Below, piece by piece: positions 1 to 9,238 of a DNA stretch of 64,000 nucleotides. Positions within the stretch are counted from its first letter, which is position 1. Each line of letters starts with the position of its first letter. The stretch is from positions 82,099 through 146,098 of the forward strand of contig NZ_JAHPRO010000009.1 in assembly GCF_025562455.1 (NCBI RefSeq), in the 5' to 3' direction. This stretch comes from Acinetobacter sp. WU_MDCI_Axc73 (lineage in GTDB: Bacteria > Pseudomonadota > Gammaproteobacteria > Pseudomonadales > Moraxellaceae). The translations under genes were made by a program, and so were the position numbers. The notes beneath the pieces are model-generated. The model was not told the origin of the DNA. It made no database searches and saw only the letters and a program-made list of their open reading frames with translations.

Positions 1-665
1 GCAGGTGCATCTGGAAGACGAGCCAATACGATATGAATGATATTATCAGTTAAGTCATGCTCACCAGCAGAGATAAAGATTTTAGTGCCAGAGATCTTAT
101 ATGAGCCGTCTGCCTGTGGCTCTGCTTTAGCTTTAACTTGCCCTAAATCTGTACCACATTGAGGTTCAGTTAAACACATGGTTCCAGACCAAGTCCCTTC
201 AACCAGTTTTGGCATGTAAGTCGCTTTTTGCTCATCGGTACCAAACTGCATGATGGTGTTCATACAGCCCATGCTTAGACCTGGATACATGGTAAATGAC
301 CAGTTTGCCGTTCCCATCATTTCAGATTTGATGAGATTTAATGACATGGGTAAGCCTTGACCACCAAATTCTTCTGGGTAAGACAGACCTTGCCAGCCAC
401 CTTGTACGAACTGGTCGTAAGCTTCTTTAAAACCTTTTGGCGTTTTCACTTCACCATTGTCAAAATGACAGCCTTCTTCATCACCACTTTGATTAAGTGG
501 AGAAAGTACATTTTCACAGTAGTCGGCTGCGCCTTCTAAAATCATATCTACTGTATCTGCATCGGCATTTTCACCGTTAGATAAAGTTTTATAGTGAGAA
601 GCATAATCAAATACTTCATTCATTAAGAAGCGAATGTCACGGAGCGGGGCTTTATACGCTGGCAT
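1..665 (-). CDS. Acyl-CoA dehydrogenase, N-terminal part (cut by window edge)
   Basis: The reading frame opens at the ATG at 665 (protein begins MPAYKAPLRDIRFLMNEVFDY) and runs off the left edge after about 221 residues. It resembles the roughly 600-residue acyl-CoA dehydrogenases with an extra C-terminal domain that carry out the first, FAD-dependent step of fatty-acid beta-oxidation. Visible family features are the segment GGWQGLSYPEEFGGQGLP and the substrate-loop motif MCLTEPQCGTDL. The flavin-binding centre, catalytic Glu and C-terminal domain lie outside the window, so substrate chain length cannot be judged. Nothing is broken in the visible part. Confidence 0.85.
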   Translation of the reverse strand, partial: MPAYKAPLRDIRFLMNEVFDYASHYKTLSNGENADADTVDMILEGAADYCENVLSPLNQSGDEEGCHFDNGEVKTPKGFKEAYDQFVQGGWQGLSYPEEFGGQGLPMSLNLIKSEMMGTANWSFTMYPGLSMGCMNTIMQFGTDEQKATYMPKLVEGTWSGTMCLTEPQCGTDLGQVKAKAEPQADGSYKISGTKIFISAGEHDLTDNIIHIVLARLPDAP

Positions 666-910
666 AGTCTTTAATCCTAAATTTAGAAATAGTTCTGGAT
701 TATCTGTATCGATACGAAGGATTATTCCTATTCATCTTTAAAAATACATTGATACTCGGTTATGAAAAAAATGTCAGAAAAGCTAATTTTGTAAATTCAG
801 CCTAGAGCAAACTCACCATTTTCTGCTAAAGTTTAGAAGTATTGTTTTGATCTAAAAACAAACATATTAAACTCGCGATAATAACTATATTAAAGGTGTA
901 AAGCCTGAAG

Positions 911-1184
911 GTACGTTTAAAATATTTAACTTATTGTTTACTTGGTTTACGTCCTTGTGGTTGTACCCAGTATGTCATTAAAACCAATTCATTGACTCAA
1001 GATATTAGTAAGCTCGTTCAATGACACCTTTGTCCACAAGCCGACTGGGATTCAAATCTCTAAAATCTTAGGTCAGACCTTTGCGTATGCGTATCGATAT
1101 AAACTGACTAAACAATCTTTGAATGAATTGACTTGGCAGTATTTGAAATATATTGATTATCAATTATTTGAACAAGTCTATTGA
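911..1184 (+). pseudogene. Decayed small gene, possible lipoprotein (frameshifted, no start)
   Basis: Two overlapping plus-strand frames join into one protein-like reading. The first, about 911-1024, reads VRLKYLTYCLLGLRPCGCTQY and continues to a TGA at 1022. The second picks up one frame over from about 1016 and runs through ILGQTFAYAYRYKLTKQSL to a TGA at 1182-1184. The hydrophobic stretch followed by a Cys looks like a damaged lipoprotein signal. No ATG, GTG or TTG start precedes it in frame (the nearest upstream in-frame stop is at 899). I read this as a gene inactivated by a single frameshift and loss of the start. I do not recognise the family. Confidence 0.35.
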
Positions 1185-1262
1185 ATGAAAAGGTCAATAA
1201 CATTGAGTCGAGAAGCTACAGAAAGTTTTGACTGTAGCTTCTTATTTACTGTTATTTTTTAT

Positions 1263-2051
1263 TTATAGAAATTCTCTGATTTCAGGTTTAACACCATGCC
1301 AAATGGCAAAAGCTTCTACAGCTTGACCGACGAGCATACCAAAACCTTCAGCCGTTGGCACACCAAGAGCTTTCGCTTGGTCAATAAAGGTGGAAGGCTT
1401 GCCATATGCCATTTCATAAGCATGATCAAATTGAAGCTCTGGCGGCAACACTAATGCCTCGCCACTGAGGCTGGCGGATGTCGCATTGATGACCAAATCA
1501 TATTCACCTGAGAGTTTTGAAAGCTCCATCATATTCAGTTGAGCTTCTGGAACAAAAGATTCAAGATCACTGATTAATTGTTCTACACGGTTAAGTGTAC
1601 GATTGGCGATCGTGATCTGATTTGCTCCTGCTTTAACCAATGGATAAATCACGCCTCGCGTCGCTCCACCAGCACCAAGAATTAAAATGCGAGTATTTTT
1701 GAGTGACCAATTCAACGCTAAAATGGCATCGACGAGACCTTGTCCATCAGTATTGTCGCCCCATAATTGTCCGTCTTTTTTCCATAAGGTATTGACTGCT
1801 CTAGCAATTTGCGCGCGCTCTGTAACAACGTCACACATTGCATAAGCTTGTTCTTTAAAAGGTACAGTCACATTCATCCCAGAACCGCCCTGTGCAAAGA
1901 ACTCAATCACATTTTTTTCAAAACCATCTAAAGGTGCCAGACGCTTTTGATAATTGAGCTTAATCCCTAACTTTTCAGCAAAAGCATAATGTAACTCTGG
2001 AGAACGGGATTGTTCAATCGGATTGCCAATTACCGCAAATTGTCCTGTCAT
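1263..2051 (-). CDS. aroE: Shikimate dehydrogenase (NADP+)
   Basis: AroE reduces 3-dehydroshikimate to shikimate with NADPH in the cytoplasmic aromatic amino-acid pathway. The 262-residue length is normal. Substrate-site motifs are present: IGNPIEQSRSP at about 8-18, NVTVPFK at 60-66 with the catalytic Lys66, and GDNTDG with Asp102. The cofactor side shows the GAGGATRG loop at 126-133 and the NRT motif at 150-152 typical of NADP-using AroE. In many gammaproteobacteria aroE lies directly beside hemF. Here an OmpA-domain gene and a small membrane-protein gene sit between them. Confidence 0.95.
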   Translation of the reverse strand: MTGQFAVIGNPIEQSRSPELHYAFAEKLGIKLNYQKRLAPLDGFEKNVIEFFAQGGSGMNVTVPFKEQAYAMCDVVTERAQIARAVNTLWKKDGQLWGDNTDGQGLVDAILALNWSLKNTRILILGAGGATRGVIYPLVKAGANQITIANRTLNRVEQLISDLESFVPEAQLNMMELSKLSGEYDLVINATSASLSGEALVLPPELQFDHAYEMAYGKPSTFIDQAKALGVPTAEGFGMLVGQAVEAFAIWHGVKPEIREFL

Positions 2052-2301
2052 TGCGAAGATCCATCACTATCAAAAATGGCATCACTATACGCTAAAAATG
2101 GCCGCAGAATAAACGAGGTTTCAGCGATACTGTTAAAAGACCTTTATGCATGCATTTGTAGTTTTATGATGTGTTTATGTTGCGAGTAATTGCCTAATTT
2201 TTTTGATCTGATCAAAATGTATTCGCTAGTCTGATATTTCTTCTTATAAATAATATCGCTTAATAATTTAAGTTGTGACACAACAAAAATGGAGAACAAT
2301 A

Positions 2302-3741
2302 ATGACATCAAATTTCAACCCGCTAGATCTTCTGGCGGAGAGAGTGACGCCGTTGGTGGTTGACCATAGTCAGCTTGAAATCGATATCGATAAAAAGGCC
2401 TCATTACTTAAACAGTTCTATCCGATTATGGTGGCGCTGTTCCATAAGTTTCCTGATCGATTAAATAGTATCTTACATGGCAGTCAGGCACCACTACAGG
2501 AGTTACTGGGAAATCATCAAGGTGTATTGAATGAAATCTTGGATGGATTTTCAAAACATCATAGTTTACAGCCTGCAACGATCGAATCTCTTTTTAGTCA
2601 CGCAATTCCACTCAGTGCCAGAGCATTAAAAGAGGAGGTGGGTGAGGGAAATATTGTTTCTTATATCGGATCTTATTTACCTCAAATTGCAAGTCAGCTT
2701 CCTGCTTGGGCGGCTCCCATTTTATCGGGTTTAGGATTAGGGAGTTTATTCCATACAACCCCTACACCTCAGTCATTAAAAGCAACTCCAGCAGATACTG
2801 GCGGCGGATTTAAGAAGTTCCTGCCGTGGCTAGCTTTAATTATTCTTGCCTTATTACTTTTATTCTTCTGGCGTTCCTGCCAAAAACAGACACCTGCACC
2901 GAATAACGTCACAGAGACGACTGCAAGTTCTGAAGTCGCGCCAACAGCGGCTGCCAAGTCTCCTGCATCCTTAACCTTGACTTCTGGTACTGGAAATCAG
3001 GTTTTAGGTTGTCAGTCTAATGTCGGTGATGCTGGGCTGGGTTCAATGCTACATTCTGCCTTGGCCAAAGTCTTTGGTGCAGGCACTCAGTGTAATATTG
3101 CAACAGATGCCGCTTATGCGACGCAATTACCCGCACAAGATAAACTAGAAAGTATTTTAAACTTGGTCAAAACTGTTCCAAACGCAAGTATTGAATGGGT
3201 CGGCGATCAACTCACTGTGAATGCACCCGATGCAGCAGCCTTAAAAGGTTTGCTTGATCAGATTAAGGCAATGGCTCCTGAGCTAAATGTGATGGCGGCT
3301 GCTCCTTTAAATGTTGAACAGTCTGTGAATCATAGTATTGATGCGAGTACACAGGCATTGTCAGGACTCAATGAGTCTTCAACGCCTCAACAGATTGTCC
3401 ACGCATTAAATATGCAAATTATTAATTTTGCCAGTGGTTCCGCTGCTATTCCAGATGCCAATAAAGCTGTGCTTGATCGGGCTGCAACGTTATTGCAAAA
3501 GGTGCCTAATCTTGCCTTAAATGTAGAAGGTTATACCGACTCAACTGGTAATGCTGAGACCAATAAAGCCCTTTCACATCAACGTGCGCAAGCAGTTGTC
3601 GATTATCTAACTGGAAAAGGCGTAAGTAGTTCGAGCTTAAAAGCGGTGGGCTATGGTTCTGAACATCCGGTGGCAGATAACGAAACTGAGCAAGGTAAAT
3701 TCCGTAACCGTCGGATTGAGTTTAAGTTGGCAGGTTCTTGA
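2302..3741 (+). CDS. OmpA-family protein with one central membrane span
   Basis: I choose the ATG at 2302 because GGAG lies 7 bases upstream; a GTG at 2275 in the same frame has no such site. The 479-residue product has a helical N-terminal region of about 165 residues, a single hydrophobic span at about 173-190 followed by RSCQK, and a Pro/Ala/Thr/Ser-rich linker. A small alpha/beta, BON-like region follows at roughly 245-340. The C-terminal OmpA peptidoglycan-binding domain covers about 365-479, with GYTDSTGNAETN, LSHQRAQAVVDYL, GYGSEHPV and NRRIEF. There is no signal peptide, so the central span probably anchors it in the inner membrane with the OmpA domain in the periplasm. The BON-like call is tentative. 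Confidence 0.85.
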   Translation: MTSNFNPLDLLAERVTPLVVDHSQLEIDIDKKASLLKQFYPIMVALFHKFPDRLNSILHGSQAPLQELLGNHQGVLNEILDGFSKHHSLQPATIESLFSHAIPLSARALKEEVGEGNIVSYIGSYLPQIASQLPAWAAPILSGLGLGSLFHTTPTPQSLKATPADTGGGFKKFLPWLALIILALLLLFFWRSCQKQTPAPNNVTETTASSEVAPTAAAKSPASLTLTSGTGNQVLGCQSNVGDAGLGSMLHSALAKVFGAGTQCNIATDAAYATQLPAQDKLESILNLVKTVPNASIEWVGDQLTVNAPDAAALKGLLDQIKAMAPELNVMAAAPLNVEQSVNHSIDASTQALSGLNESSTPQQIVHALNMQIINFASGSAAIPDANKAVLDRAATLLQKVPNLALNVEGYTDSTGNAETNKALSHQRAQAVVDYLTGKGVSSSSLKAVGYGSEHPVADNETEQGKFRNRRIEFKLAGS

Positions 3742-3768
3742 TTTAAGTAATATCATTTAAATATCTAT

Positions 3769-3798
3769 AAAAAGTCGTCTGAATCAGGCGACTTTTTA
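3769..3798 (+). terminator. Rho-independent terminator after the OmpA-domain gene
   Basis: AAAAGTCGTC at 3770-3779 pairs with GGCGACTTTT at 3787-3796 (one G-U pair) around the loop TGAATCA and is followed by Ts. It lies about 28 bases past the stop codon. Confidence 0.8.
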
Positions 3799-3905
3799 TT
3801 TTGTTGATGCTTTGAATTTTGTACGTTTAGTGACTGTAATTTAAAAACCACGAGATGTGTGAAATTTGACAGGGGGATATATCGAACTTTTGATCTTATC
3901 TATTA

Positions 3906-4112
3906 TTATGGATTACAAATAGATTCCAGTTCTTCAATGAAGAAAATCACAGCAGTCAAAAATAAACCTATGCCAGCAAGCACAGCCACAGAAATTGAAA
4001 TACTGTCTGAATAAATATTTTCATATTCGAAGGTAACCCCTGAGGAAATCACCAAAGTTGTAATCAGGGCGTATAAAACCAGCATACGATGTTTTTCTAA
4101 AATGTTAGACAT
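3906..4112 (-). CDS. Small two-span membrane protein, unknown function
   Basis: This is a 68-residue protein (MSNILEKHRMLVLYALIT...) with two hydrophobic segments at about 10-28 and 39-58 and a short acidic C-terminus. On the coding strand AAAGGATCATATT precedes the ATG, so AAGGA acts as a well-placed ribosome-binding site. It is monocistronic by position, convergent with the OmpA-domain gene and upstream of hemF on the same strand. I recognise no family. The good ribosome-binding site and clean membrane topology favour a real gene over a chance ORF. Confidence 0.6.
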   Translation of the reverse strand: MSNILEKHRMLVLYALITTLVISSGVTFEYENIYSDSISISVAVLAGIGLFLTAVIFFIEELESICNP

Positions 4113-4308
4113 AATATGATCCTTTCATTTTTTTCAAATTAGATCAAAACAATATGAAATCAAGATGACAAACAGTTGCTGCTTTACTGTGTTGGGGCTT
4201 TTTTCAATCATGTAATGACATGAACTTTCAAGTATTAGCAGCATAACGGATCACACCAAACATGCAAGAGATGATGTAATAATAAATACTCTCATTTGCA
4301 AGTGAATA

Positions 4309-5247
4309 TTACAGTTCTGCTAACCAATCATGAGGTTTGAGATAATAATCAGTAAGTTGCTTCTCAATGGAGTGTTCATCCCATTCGGGTCGATAAGACC
4401 AAGCAGCAAGATTAGGAAGACTTACTAAAATTGATTCAATTCGTCCACCTGTTTGTAGACCAAATAAAGTACCACGGTCATACACCAGATTGTATTCGAC
4501 ATAGCGACCACGTCGATATAACTGAAATTGTCGTTGTGCTTCGGTATAAGGTTGTTCACGATGTTTTTCAAAAATTGGAAGAATGGCATCGAGATAACCA
4601 TTGCCCACAGCTTTAATGTAGTTAAAACAAGTGTCAAAATCCCACTGATTTAAGTCATCAAAAAATAAACCTCCTATACCTCGTTGTTCATCCCGATGTT
4701 TCAAATAAAAATAATCATCACACCATTTTTTATGTTCAGCATAAATATGCTCGCCAAAAGGCTGACACAAATCAAAAGCAGTTTGATGCCAATGTTTGAT
4801 ATCTTGGTTGTCTGGATAAAAAGGCGTTAAATCAAAACCGCCGCCAAACCACCAGATGGGTTCCTGACCTTCGGGTTCTGCAACAAATAAGCGAACGTTG
4901 GCGTGTGAAGTTGGAATATTTGGGTTCTTGGGATGGATCACTAATGACATGCCTAATGCCTGTGCTTTAGCTCCTGCTATATTGGGATGGCGCTGTGTCG
5001 CAGAAGCAGGAAGTTGGCGTATGTCAATGTGAGAAAACATGACACCACCTTTTTCAATCACTTCTCCGTCTTGGAGAACGCGTGAGCGTCCACCACCACC
5101 TTCCGCACGTTGCCAATCATCAATGACGAATTGAGCAGTTCCACCGCCTTTTTGTTCTTGTTGTTCCAAGGCAGCACAAATTCGTGCCTGTAGGTCGAGT
5201 AAAAATTCACGTACCCGTAGAATATCAGCCGAAGTTGGATGCTGCAT
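4309..5247 (-). CDS. hemF: Oxygen-dependent coproporphyrinogen-III oxidase
   Basis: HemF decarboxylates coproporphyrinogen III to protoporphyrinogen IX using O2 in the cytoplasmic haem pathway. The start at 5247 ([15 protein letters not shown]) has GAGG 6 bases upstream; the longer frame from 5286 has no site. The 312-residue product shows the family segments [51 protein letters not shown] and [12 protein letters not shown]. Length and motifs match the aerobic enzyme, not radical-SAM HemN. ribA lies upstream on the same strand but is separated from hemF by a strong terminator, so hemF probably has its own promoter in 5248-5307. Confidence 0.97.
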   Translation of the reverse strand: MQHPTSADILRVREFLLDLQARICAALEQQEQKGGGTAQFVIDDWQRAEGGGGRSRVLQDGEVIEKGGVMFSHIDIRQLPASATQRHPNIAGAKAQALGMSLVIHPKNPNIPTSHANVRLFVAEPEGQEPIWWFGGGFDLTPFYPDNQDIKHWHQTAFDLCQPFGEHIYAEHKKWCDDYFYLKHRDEQRGIGGLFFDDLNQWDFDTCFNYIKAVGNGYLDAILPIFEKHREQPYTEAQRQFQLYRRGRYVEYNLVYDRGTLFGLQTGGRIESILVSLPNLAAWSYRPEWDEHSIEKQLTDYYLKPHDWLAEL

Positions 5248-5307
5248 GGTGACCTCAAATAATCTGACTCTCTTTAAACTAAGCATAAAGAAAGCATGAG
5301 AATAAGT

Positions 5308-5346
5308 AAAAAAAGGATTTTATTCTGTCAATGAATAAAATCCTTT
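5308..5346 (-). terminator. Rho-independent terminator of ribA
   Basis: A 14-bp perfect stem (5312-5325 with 5333-5346) is followed on the minus strand by a run of seven Ts. It lies just past the ribA stop and before hemF, isolating the two transcripts. Confidence 0.88.
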
Positions 5347-5374
5347 GAAATGTAAATGTGAGAATAACGTTAAA

Positions 5375-5977
5375 TTAGAAATCATCTTTTTTATATAAAT
5401 GATCCATACGTTCGCGTTTGGTTTTTAAATAATGTTCATTAAATGGATTACGGCCAACCGTGAGTGGAACACGCTCAACTACATTGATCCCCAAATCAGT
5501 CAGGGCTTTTAACTTGAGAGGATTATTGGTGATTAATTTGACTGCTTTGACCTGCAAATGATCCAACATAATGGTACACATATCATAGTGACGTGCATCC
5601 GCAGGAAGATTCAATAAAAGATTGGCATCAACTGTGTCATGTCCCTGATCCTGTAGGGCATAAGCACGAATTTTATTGGTCAGTCCAATACCGCGACCTT
5701 CCTGACGCAAATATAAAATAACGCCTTTACCTGTACTATTAATGAGCTGCTGTGTTGCCTGCAACTGCGGGCCGCAATCACATTTCAACGATGCAAAAGC
5801 ATCGCCCGTGAGACATTCAGAATGAATACGCACCAGTACAGGTTCATTCGTGGCACTTTCTAAGCCTTTGGATAATGCGACATGCTCTTCACCCGTTTCA
5901 GGATCTTGAAACACAGAAATATTGAAGTCACCAAACTTGGTCGGGAGTTTTGACGTTGCGACAAATTCGATAGCCAC
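5375..5977 (-). CDS. ribA: GTP cyclohydrolase II
   Basis: RibA opens GTP to 2,5-diamino-6-ribosylamino-4(3H)-pyrimidinone 5'-phosphate, the first step of the pyrimidine branch of riboflavin synthesis. The 200-residue product is a stand-alone enzyme, not fused to RibB. Zn ligands Cys55, Cys66 and Cys68 sit in the segment [19 protein letters not shown]. The GTP-binding RQEGRGIGL is at 91-99. The C-terminal NPLKLKAL and ERVPL stretches are also typical. The divergent dxs gene starts about 310 bases away. Confidence 0.96.
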   Translation of the reverse strand: MAIEFVATSKLPTKFGDFNISVFQDPETGEEHVALSKGLESATNEPVLVRIHSECLTGDAFASLKCDCGPQLQATQQLINSTGKGVILYLRQEGRGIGLTNKIRAYALQDQGHDTVDANLLLNLPADARHYDMCTIMLDHLQVKAVKLITNNPLKLKALTDLGINVVERVPLTVGRNPFNEHYLKTKRERMDHLYKKDDF

Positions 5978-6287
5978 TAATTACATATCTCATCAGGAAA
6001 ACGGCTAAAGTATAGCGTACTGGTTATATATTGGTAGAATTGAACTGCTGAATTTATGCATAATAATTTCTTTTTTGTATAATGCACACGATAATAGTTG
6101 ATAAACAGTAAGATAATTCTGGATAATCTAGCCAACCACGCCGCAGTGAAAATTTCCATGCGACCTTGTTAGAAATGTGGCTGATTGAAGGTGACTTAAA
6201 ATTCGATAAGATCATGATGTCATTCATCATATCGAATCCCATTTACCCAGCTTAGGATTTGCCAGGCTTAAAAAGGCTTTGCCACAT
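5978..6287. other. Divergent ribA/dxs intergenic region with one hairpin
   Basis: About 310 bases of AT-rich sequence with no convincing ORF. Two short minus-strand frames overlap here but have no ribosome-binding site. The only clear structure is an inverted repeat at 6201-6237: ATTCGAT pairs with ATCGAAT, and the inner ATGATG with CATCAT. It lies 50 bases before the dxs start and could be an operator or an RNA hairpin in the dxs leader. I do not see conserved THI- or FMN-riboswitch elements. Confidence 0.5.
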
Positions 6288-8201
6288 ATGTTGTATACCG
6301 AAATACCAACTCAACGCCCTGTTACGCCATTGTTAGATGAGATTGATCATCCACAACAATTACGTCAGCTCGAGCAAGGCCAATTGACTCAAGTGGCTGA
6401 TGAGTTGCGTCAGTTTATTTTATATGCGGCAGGACAAAGTGGTGGACACTTTGGCGCAAATTTAGGTGTGATTGAGCTTACTGTTGCGCTTCATTATAGT
6501 TTTAATACCCCGCATGATCGTTTAATTTGGGATGTGGGTCATCAGGCCTATCCGCATAAAGCATTAACTGGTCGGCGTGAACAATTGACGACCATTCGCG
6601 CGCAACATGGTTTGGCTGCATTTCCAGCGCGTGAAGAATCTGTGTTTGATACTTTTGGTGTTGGGCATTCTTCGACTGCCATTTCGGCAGGACTTGGCAT
6701 GTCACTTGCGCGCCGTTATCAGAAAAATCCATGCGAAGTGGTGTGTATCGTGGGCGATGGTGCCATGACCGCAGGCATGGCATTTGAAGCGATGAATGAT
6801 GCTGTGGCGCATGATGCAGATTTGATTGTCGTGTTAAATGACAACGACATGTCGATTTCCTGTAGTACAGGTGGTTTTGCCAAACATTTGGCTGCCATTT
6901 GGGAGCATGGTCACTCAATCAATATCAATGATGACGGCGAAGCTTATGTACAGCCGCATCCTCAATGGACGTATAACTCGCGTTTACATCAGTCTGCTAC
7001 TGATGCTGCAGATAACTTATTTAAAGCCATTGGCTTTGACTATTTTGGTCCTTTTGATGGTCATGATGTTGAACAACTGGTTAGTGTTTTTAGTGCCTTG
7101 AAAAAGCGTAAAGGTCCACGTCTAGTTCACGTTTATACAAAGAAAGGCAAAGGATTTAAGCCTGCTGAAGCTGATCCGATCACCTATCATGCCATTACCA
7201 AAATTGCACCAGTCACGGCAGCGCCAGCAAAAAAATTACCTCCAAAATATTCTGATGTCTTTGGGCAATGGTTATGTGATCAAGCGGAGCAGGATGATCG
7301 ACTTTTAGCAATTACACCTGCGATGTGTGAAGGGTCAGGCATGGTTAAATTTGCCAAACAATATCCTGAACGATTCTATGATGTCGCGATCGCTGAGCAA
7401 CATGCAGTTACCTTAGCTGCAGGCATGGCGTGTGAAGGCTTAAAACCTGTTGTGGCAATTTACTCGACCTTTTTGCAACGCGGTTATGATCAACTGATTC
7501 ATGATGTTGCCTTACAAAATCTGGATGTGACTTTCGGGATTGATCGTGCGGGTTTAGTGGGAGAGGATGGTCCGACACATGCTGGTGCCTATGATTATGC
7601 CTATATGCGTACCGTGCCAAACATTGTGATCATGGCGCCTAAAGATGAAAATGAATGTCGCCAAATGCTACATACTGCTTATTTACATCATGGACCTGCC
7701 GCAGTACGTTATCCACGTGGTAATGGGGTGGGTGTTGAAATTCAGCAAACATTGACCGCACTAGAAATAGGCAAAGCTGAAATTGTAGCGGAATACAATG
7801 CCGAATATGAGGAACAGATTAGTGTTCTGGCTTTTGGTAGTCGTGTGACGGCAGCTATTGAAGCGGCTGTTCAACTTAGCAAACTGCATGATATTGGTGT
7901 GCGTGTCATTAATATGCGTTTTGTGAAACCATTGGATGAACAAATTATTCGCGATTTCGCAGAAAAAACCAGTTTATTTGTGACAGTTGAAGAGCATGCG
8001 GTTATGGCAGGTGCAGGCAGTGCAGTAAATGAGTTTTTGGCCAAAGCACAAATCTTGAAACCAATATTGAACTTAGGCTTACCTGATAGTTTTCTGGCAC
8101 AAGCCACACATGCACAGATGTTACAGAGTTGTGGGCTAGATGCGGAAGGCATCCAGAAAGCCATAGAAAAAGTATGGTTAAAGCTCGTACAGACAGCTTG
8201 A
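6288..8201 (+). CDS. dxs: 1-deoxy-D-xylulose-5-phosphate synthase
   Basis: Dxs condenses pyruvate and glyceraldehyde 3-phosphate to DXP, the entry step of the MEP isoprenoid pathway, and also feeds thiamine and pyridoxal synthesis. The ATG at 6288 ([11 protein letters not shown]) is preferred to the upstream TTG. The product is about 637 residues. The thiamine-diphosphate motif spans GDGAMTAG (156-163) to NDNDMSI (184-190). HQAYPHK and GHSSTA belong to the N-terminal catalytic domain. The transketolase centre has [13 protein letters not shown] and [15 protein letters not shown], and the C-terminal domain is complete. Confidence 0.97.
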   Translation: MLYTEIPTQRPVTPLLDEIDHPQQLRQLEQGQLTQVADELRQFILYAAGQSGGHFGANLGVIELTVALHYSFNTPHDRLIWDVGHQAYPHKALTGRREQLTTIRAQHGLAAFPAREESVFDTFGVGHSSTAISAGLGMSLARRYQKNPCEVVCIVGDGAMTAGMAFEAMNDAVAHDADLIVVLNDNDMSISCSTGGFAKHLAAIWEHGHSININDDGEAYVQPHPQWTYNSRLHQSATDAADNLFKAIGFDYFGPFDGHDVEQLVSVFSALKKRKGPRLVHVYTKKGKGFKPAEADPITYHAITKIAPVTAAPAKKLPPKYSDVFGQWLCDQAEQDDRLLAITPAMCEGSGMVKFAKQYPERFYDVAIAEQHAVTLAAGMACEGLKPVVAIYSTFLQRGYDQLIHDVALQNLDVTFGIDRAGLVGEDGPTHAGAYDYAYMRTVPNIVIMAPKDENECRQMLHTAYLHHGPAAVRYPRGNGVGVEIQQTLTALEIGKAEIVAEYNAEYEEQISVLAFGSRVTAAIEAAVQLSKLHDIGVRVINMRFVKPLDEQIIRDFAEKTSLFVTVEEHAVMAGAGSAVNEFLAKAQILKPILNLGLPDSFLAQATHAQMLQSCGLDAEGIQKAIEKVWLKLVQTA

Positions 8202-8237
8202 ATTCTGTAGTAAAAAAAATCCTCATTTTTTTTACCC

Positions 8238-8273
8238 AAAAGCGCGCTAATTTGATAGAATTTGCGCGCTTTT
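8238..8273 (+). terminator. Hairpin between dxs and suhB
   Basis: AAAAGCGCGC at 8238-8247 pairs perfectly with GCGCGCTTTT at 8264-8273 around a 16-base AT-rich loop. It lies 36 bases after the dxs stop and reads as a terminator in both directions. A TAGAAT at 8256-8261 inside the loop might serve as a -10 element for suhB, but no good -35 is visible. Confidence 0.7.
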
Positions 8274-8319
8274 ATGCATTATTCTTTGTCAAAATCTTCA
8301 AACTTGTAGTGGGTGTTCA

Positions 8320-9150
8320 ATGGAACCTATGGTGGTCATGGCTGCGCGTGCAGCTCAATTAGTTGGTCAAGAGCTTTTAAAAGCGCATCAAAATCGTCAT
8401 AAGCTCGATCTGCAAGTTGAAGAAAAAGGCATTGAAGGCCCAGTAACACGTGTTGATCGTTACCTTGAGCAACTGACCATTGATACTTTGCGTAAAAGTT
8501 ATAAGAACCACAGCTTTCTAGGCGAAGAGTTTGGACTGCAAGAGGGTAAAGGTCATGATGCCGACTGGTGTTGGGTGATTGATCCATTAGATGGCACACA
8601 AAACTTTATCAATGGTTTTCCACATTTTTGTATCTCTATTGCTGTGCAACATAAAGGCATTACTCAACATGGTGTGATTTTCGATCCAGTTCGCGATGAG
8701 TTATTTTCAGCGAGTCGTGGTCGTGGTGCCGTTATGAATCAGCGCCGTATCCGTGTCAATGTTCGTGATAATCTAGAAAATTGCTTCTTAGCGGTGGGTC
8801 ATCCGTATCGTGCGATGCGTAATGGCGAAGTGGTGTCTTATGCCGAGCAACATTTTGCTTCGTTGCTAGCAGTCACTCAAGCGGGAGCGCATATTCGTCG
8901 TGCAGGTTCTGCTGCGTTAGATTTAGCATATGTTGCGGCAGGCCGTTTTGATGGTTTCTTTGAAGTGGGTTTGAAACCGTGGGATATTGCAGCGGGTGAG
9001 TTGATTGTCAAAGAAGCAGGCGGAGTTGTTGTAGATGCCCGTGGTGGTAATGACTCAATGGAAAATGGTCAAGTTCTAGCATCATCATTAAAAATGTTGA
9101 AGCCTTTGATGCAAACCGTTGTGCCTGCATGGGGCGAGATGGCAAAATAA
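8320..9150 (+). CDS. suhB: Inositol monophosphatase family protein SuhB
   Basis: SuhB is a Mg2+-dependent phosphatase of the inositol monophosphatase family. In enterobacteria it also acts as an rRNA antitermination factor, bound to NusA. The 276-residue product shows the metal-site motifs GEE (68-70) and DPLDGTQNF (88-96), then WDIAAGELIVKEAGG near 222-236. A hydrophobic strand (YVAAGRFDGFFEVGLKPWD) precedes the second metal motif. It is monocistronic between two hairpins. Confidence 0.93.
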   Translation: MEPMVVMAARAAQLVGQELLKAHQNRHKLDLQVEEKGIEGPVTRVDRYLEQLTIDTLRKSYKNHSFLGEEFGLQEGKGHDADWCWVIDPLDGTQNFINGFPHFCISIAVQHKGITQHGVIFDPVRDELFSASRGRGAVMNQRRIRVNVRDNLENCFLAVGHPYRAMRNGEVVSYAEQHFASLLAVTQAGAHIRRAGSAALDLAYVAAGRFDGFFEVGLKPWDIAAGELIVKEAGGVVVDARGGNDSMENGQVLASSLKMLKPLMQTVVPAWGEMAK

Positions 9151-9166
9151 GCCATATTGATTAATT

Positions 9167-9198
9167 ATAAAGCCCTCCTAAAATTTGAGGGCTTTTTT
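9167..9198 (+). terminator. Rho-independent terminator of suhB
   Basis: AAAGCCCTC (9169-9177) pairs with GAGGGCTTT (9187-9195) and is followed by a T run. Confidence 0.88.
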
Positions 9199-9238
9199 TA
9201 TAGTTACAGTCTTATAAATAGTGAAATAAAACCAAAAT

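Noticed and set aside
5978..6287. Thiamine-pyrophosphate or FMN riboswitch upstream of dxs or ribA
   Set aside because: Neither the THI-box core nor the conserved RFN elements are visible; only a simple inverted repeat is present.
6502..6918. 138-codon minus-strand frame inside dxs
   Set aside because: It lies entirely antisense to conserved Dxs coding sequence, is rich in His and Pro, and has no start signals.
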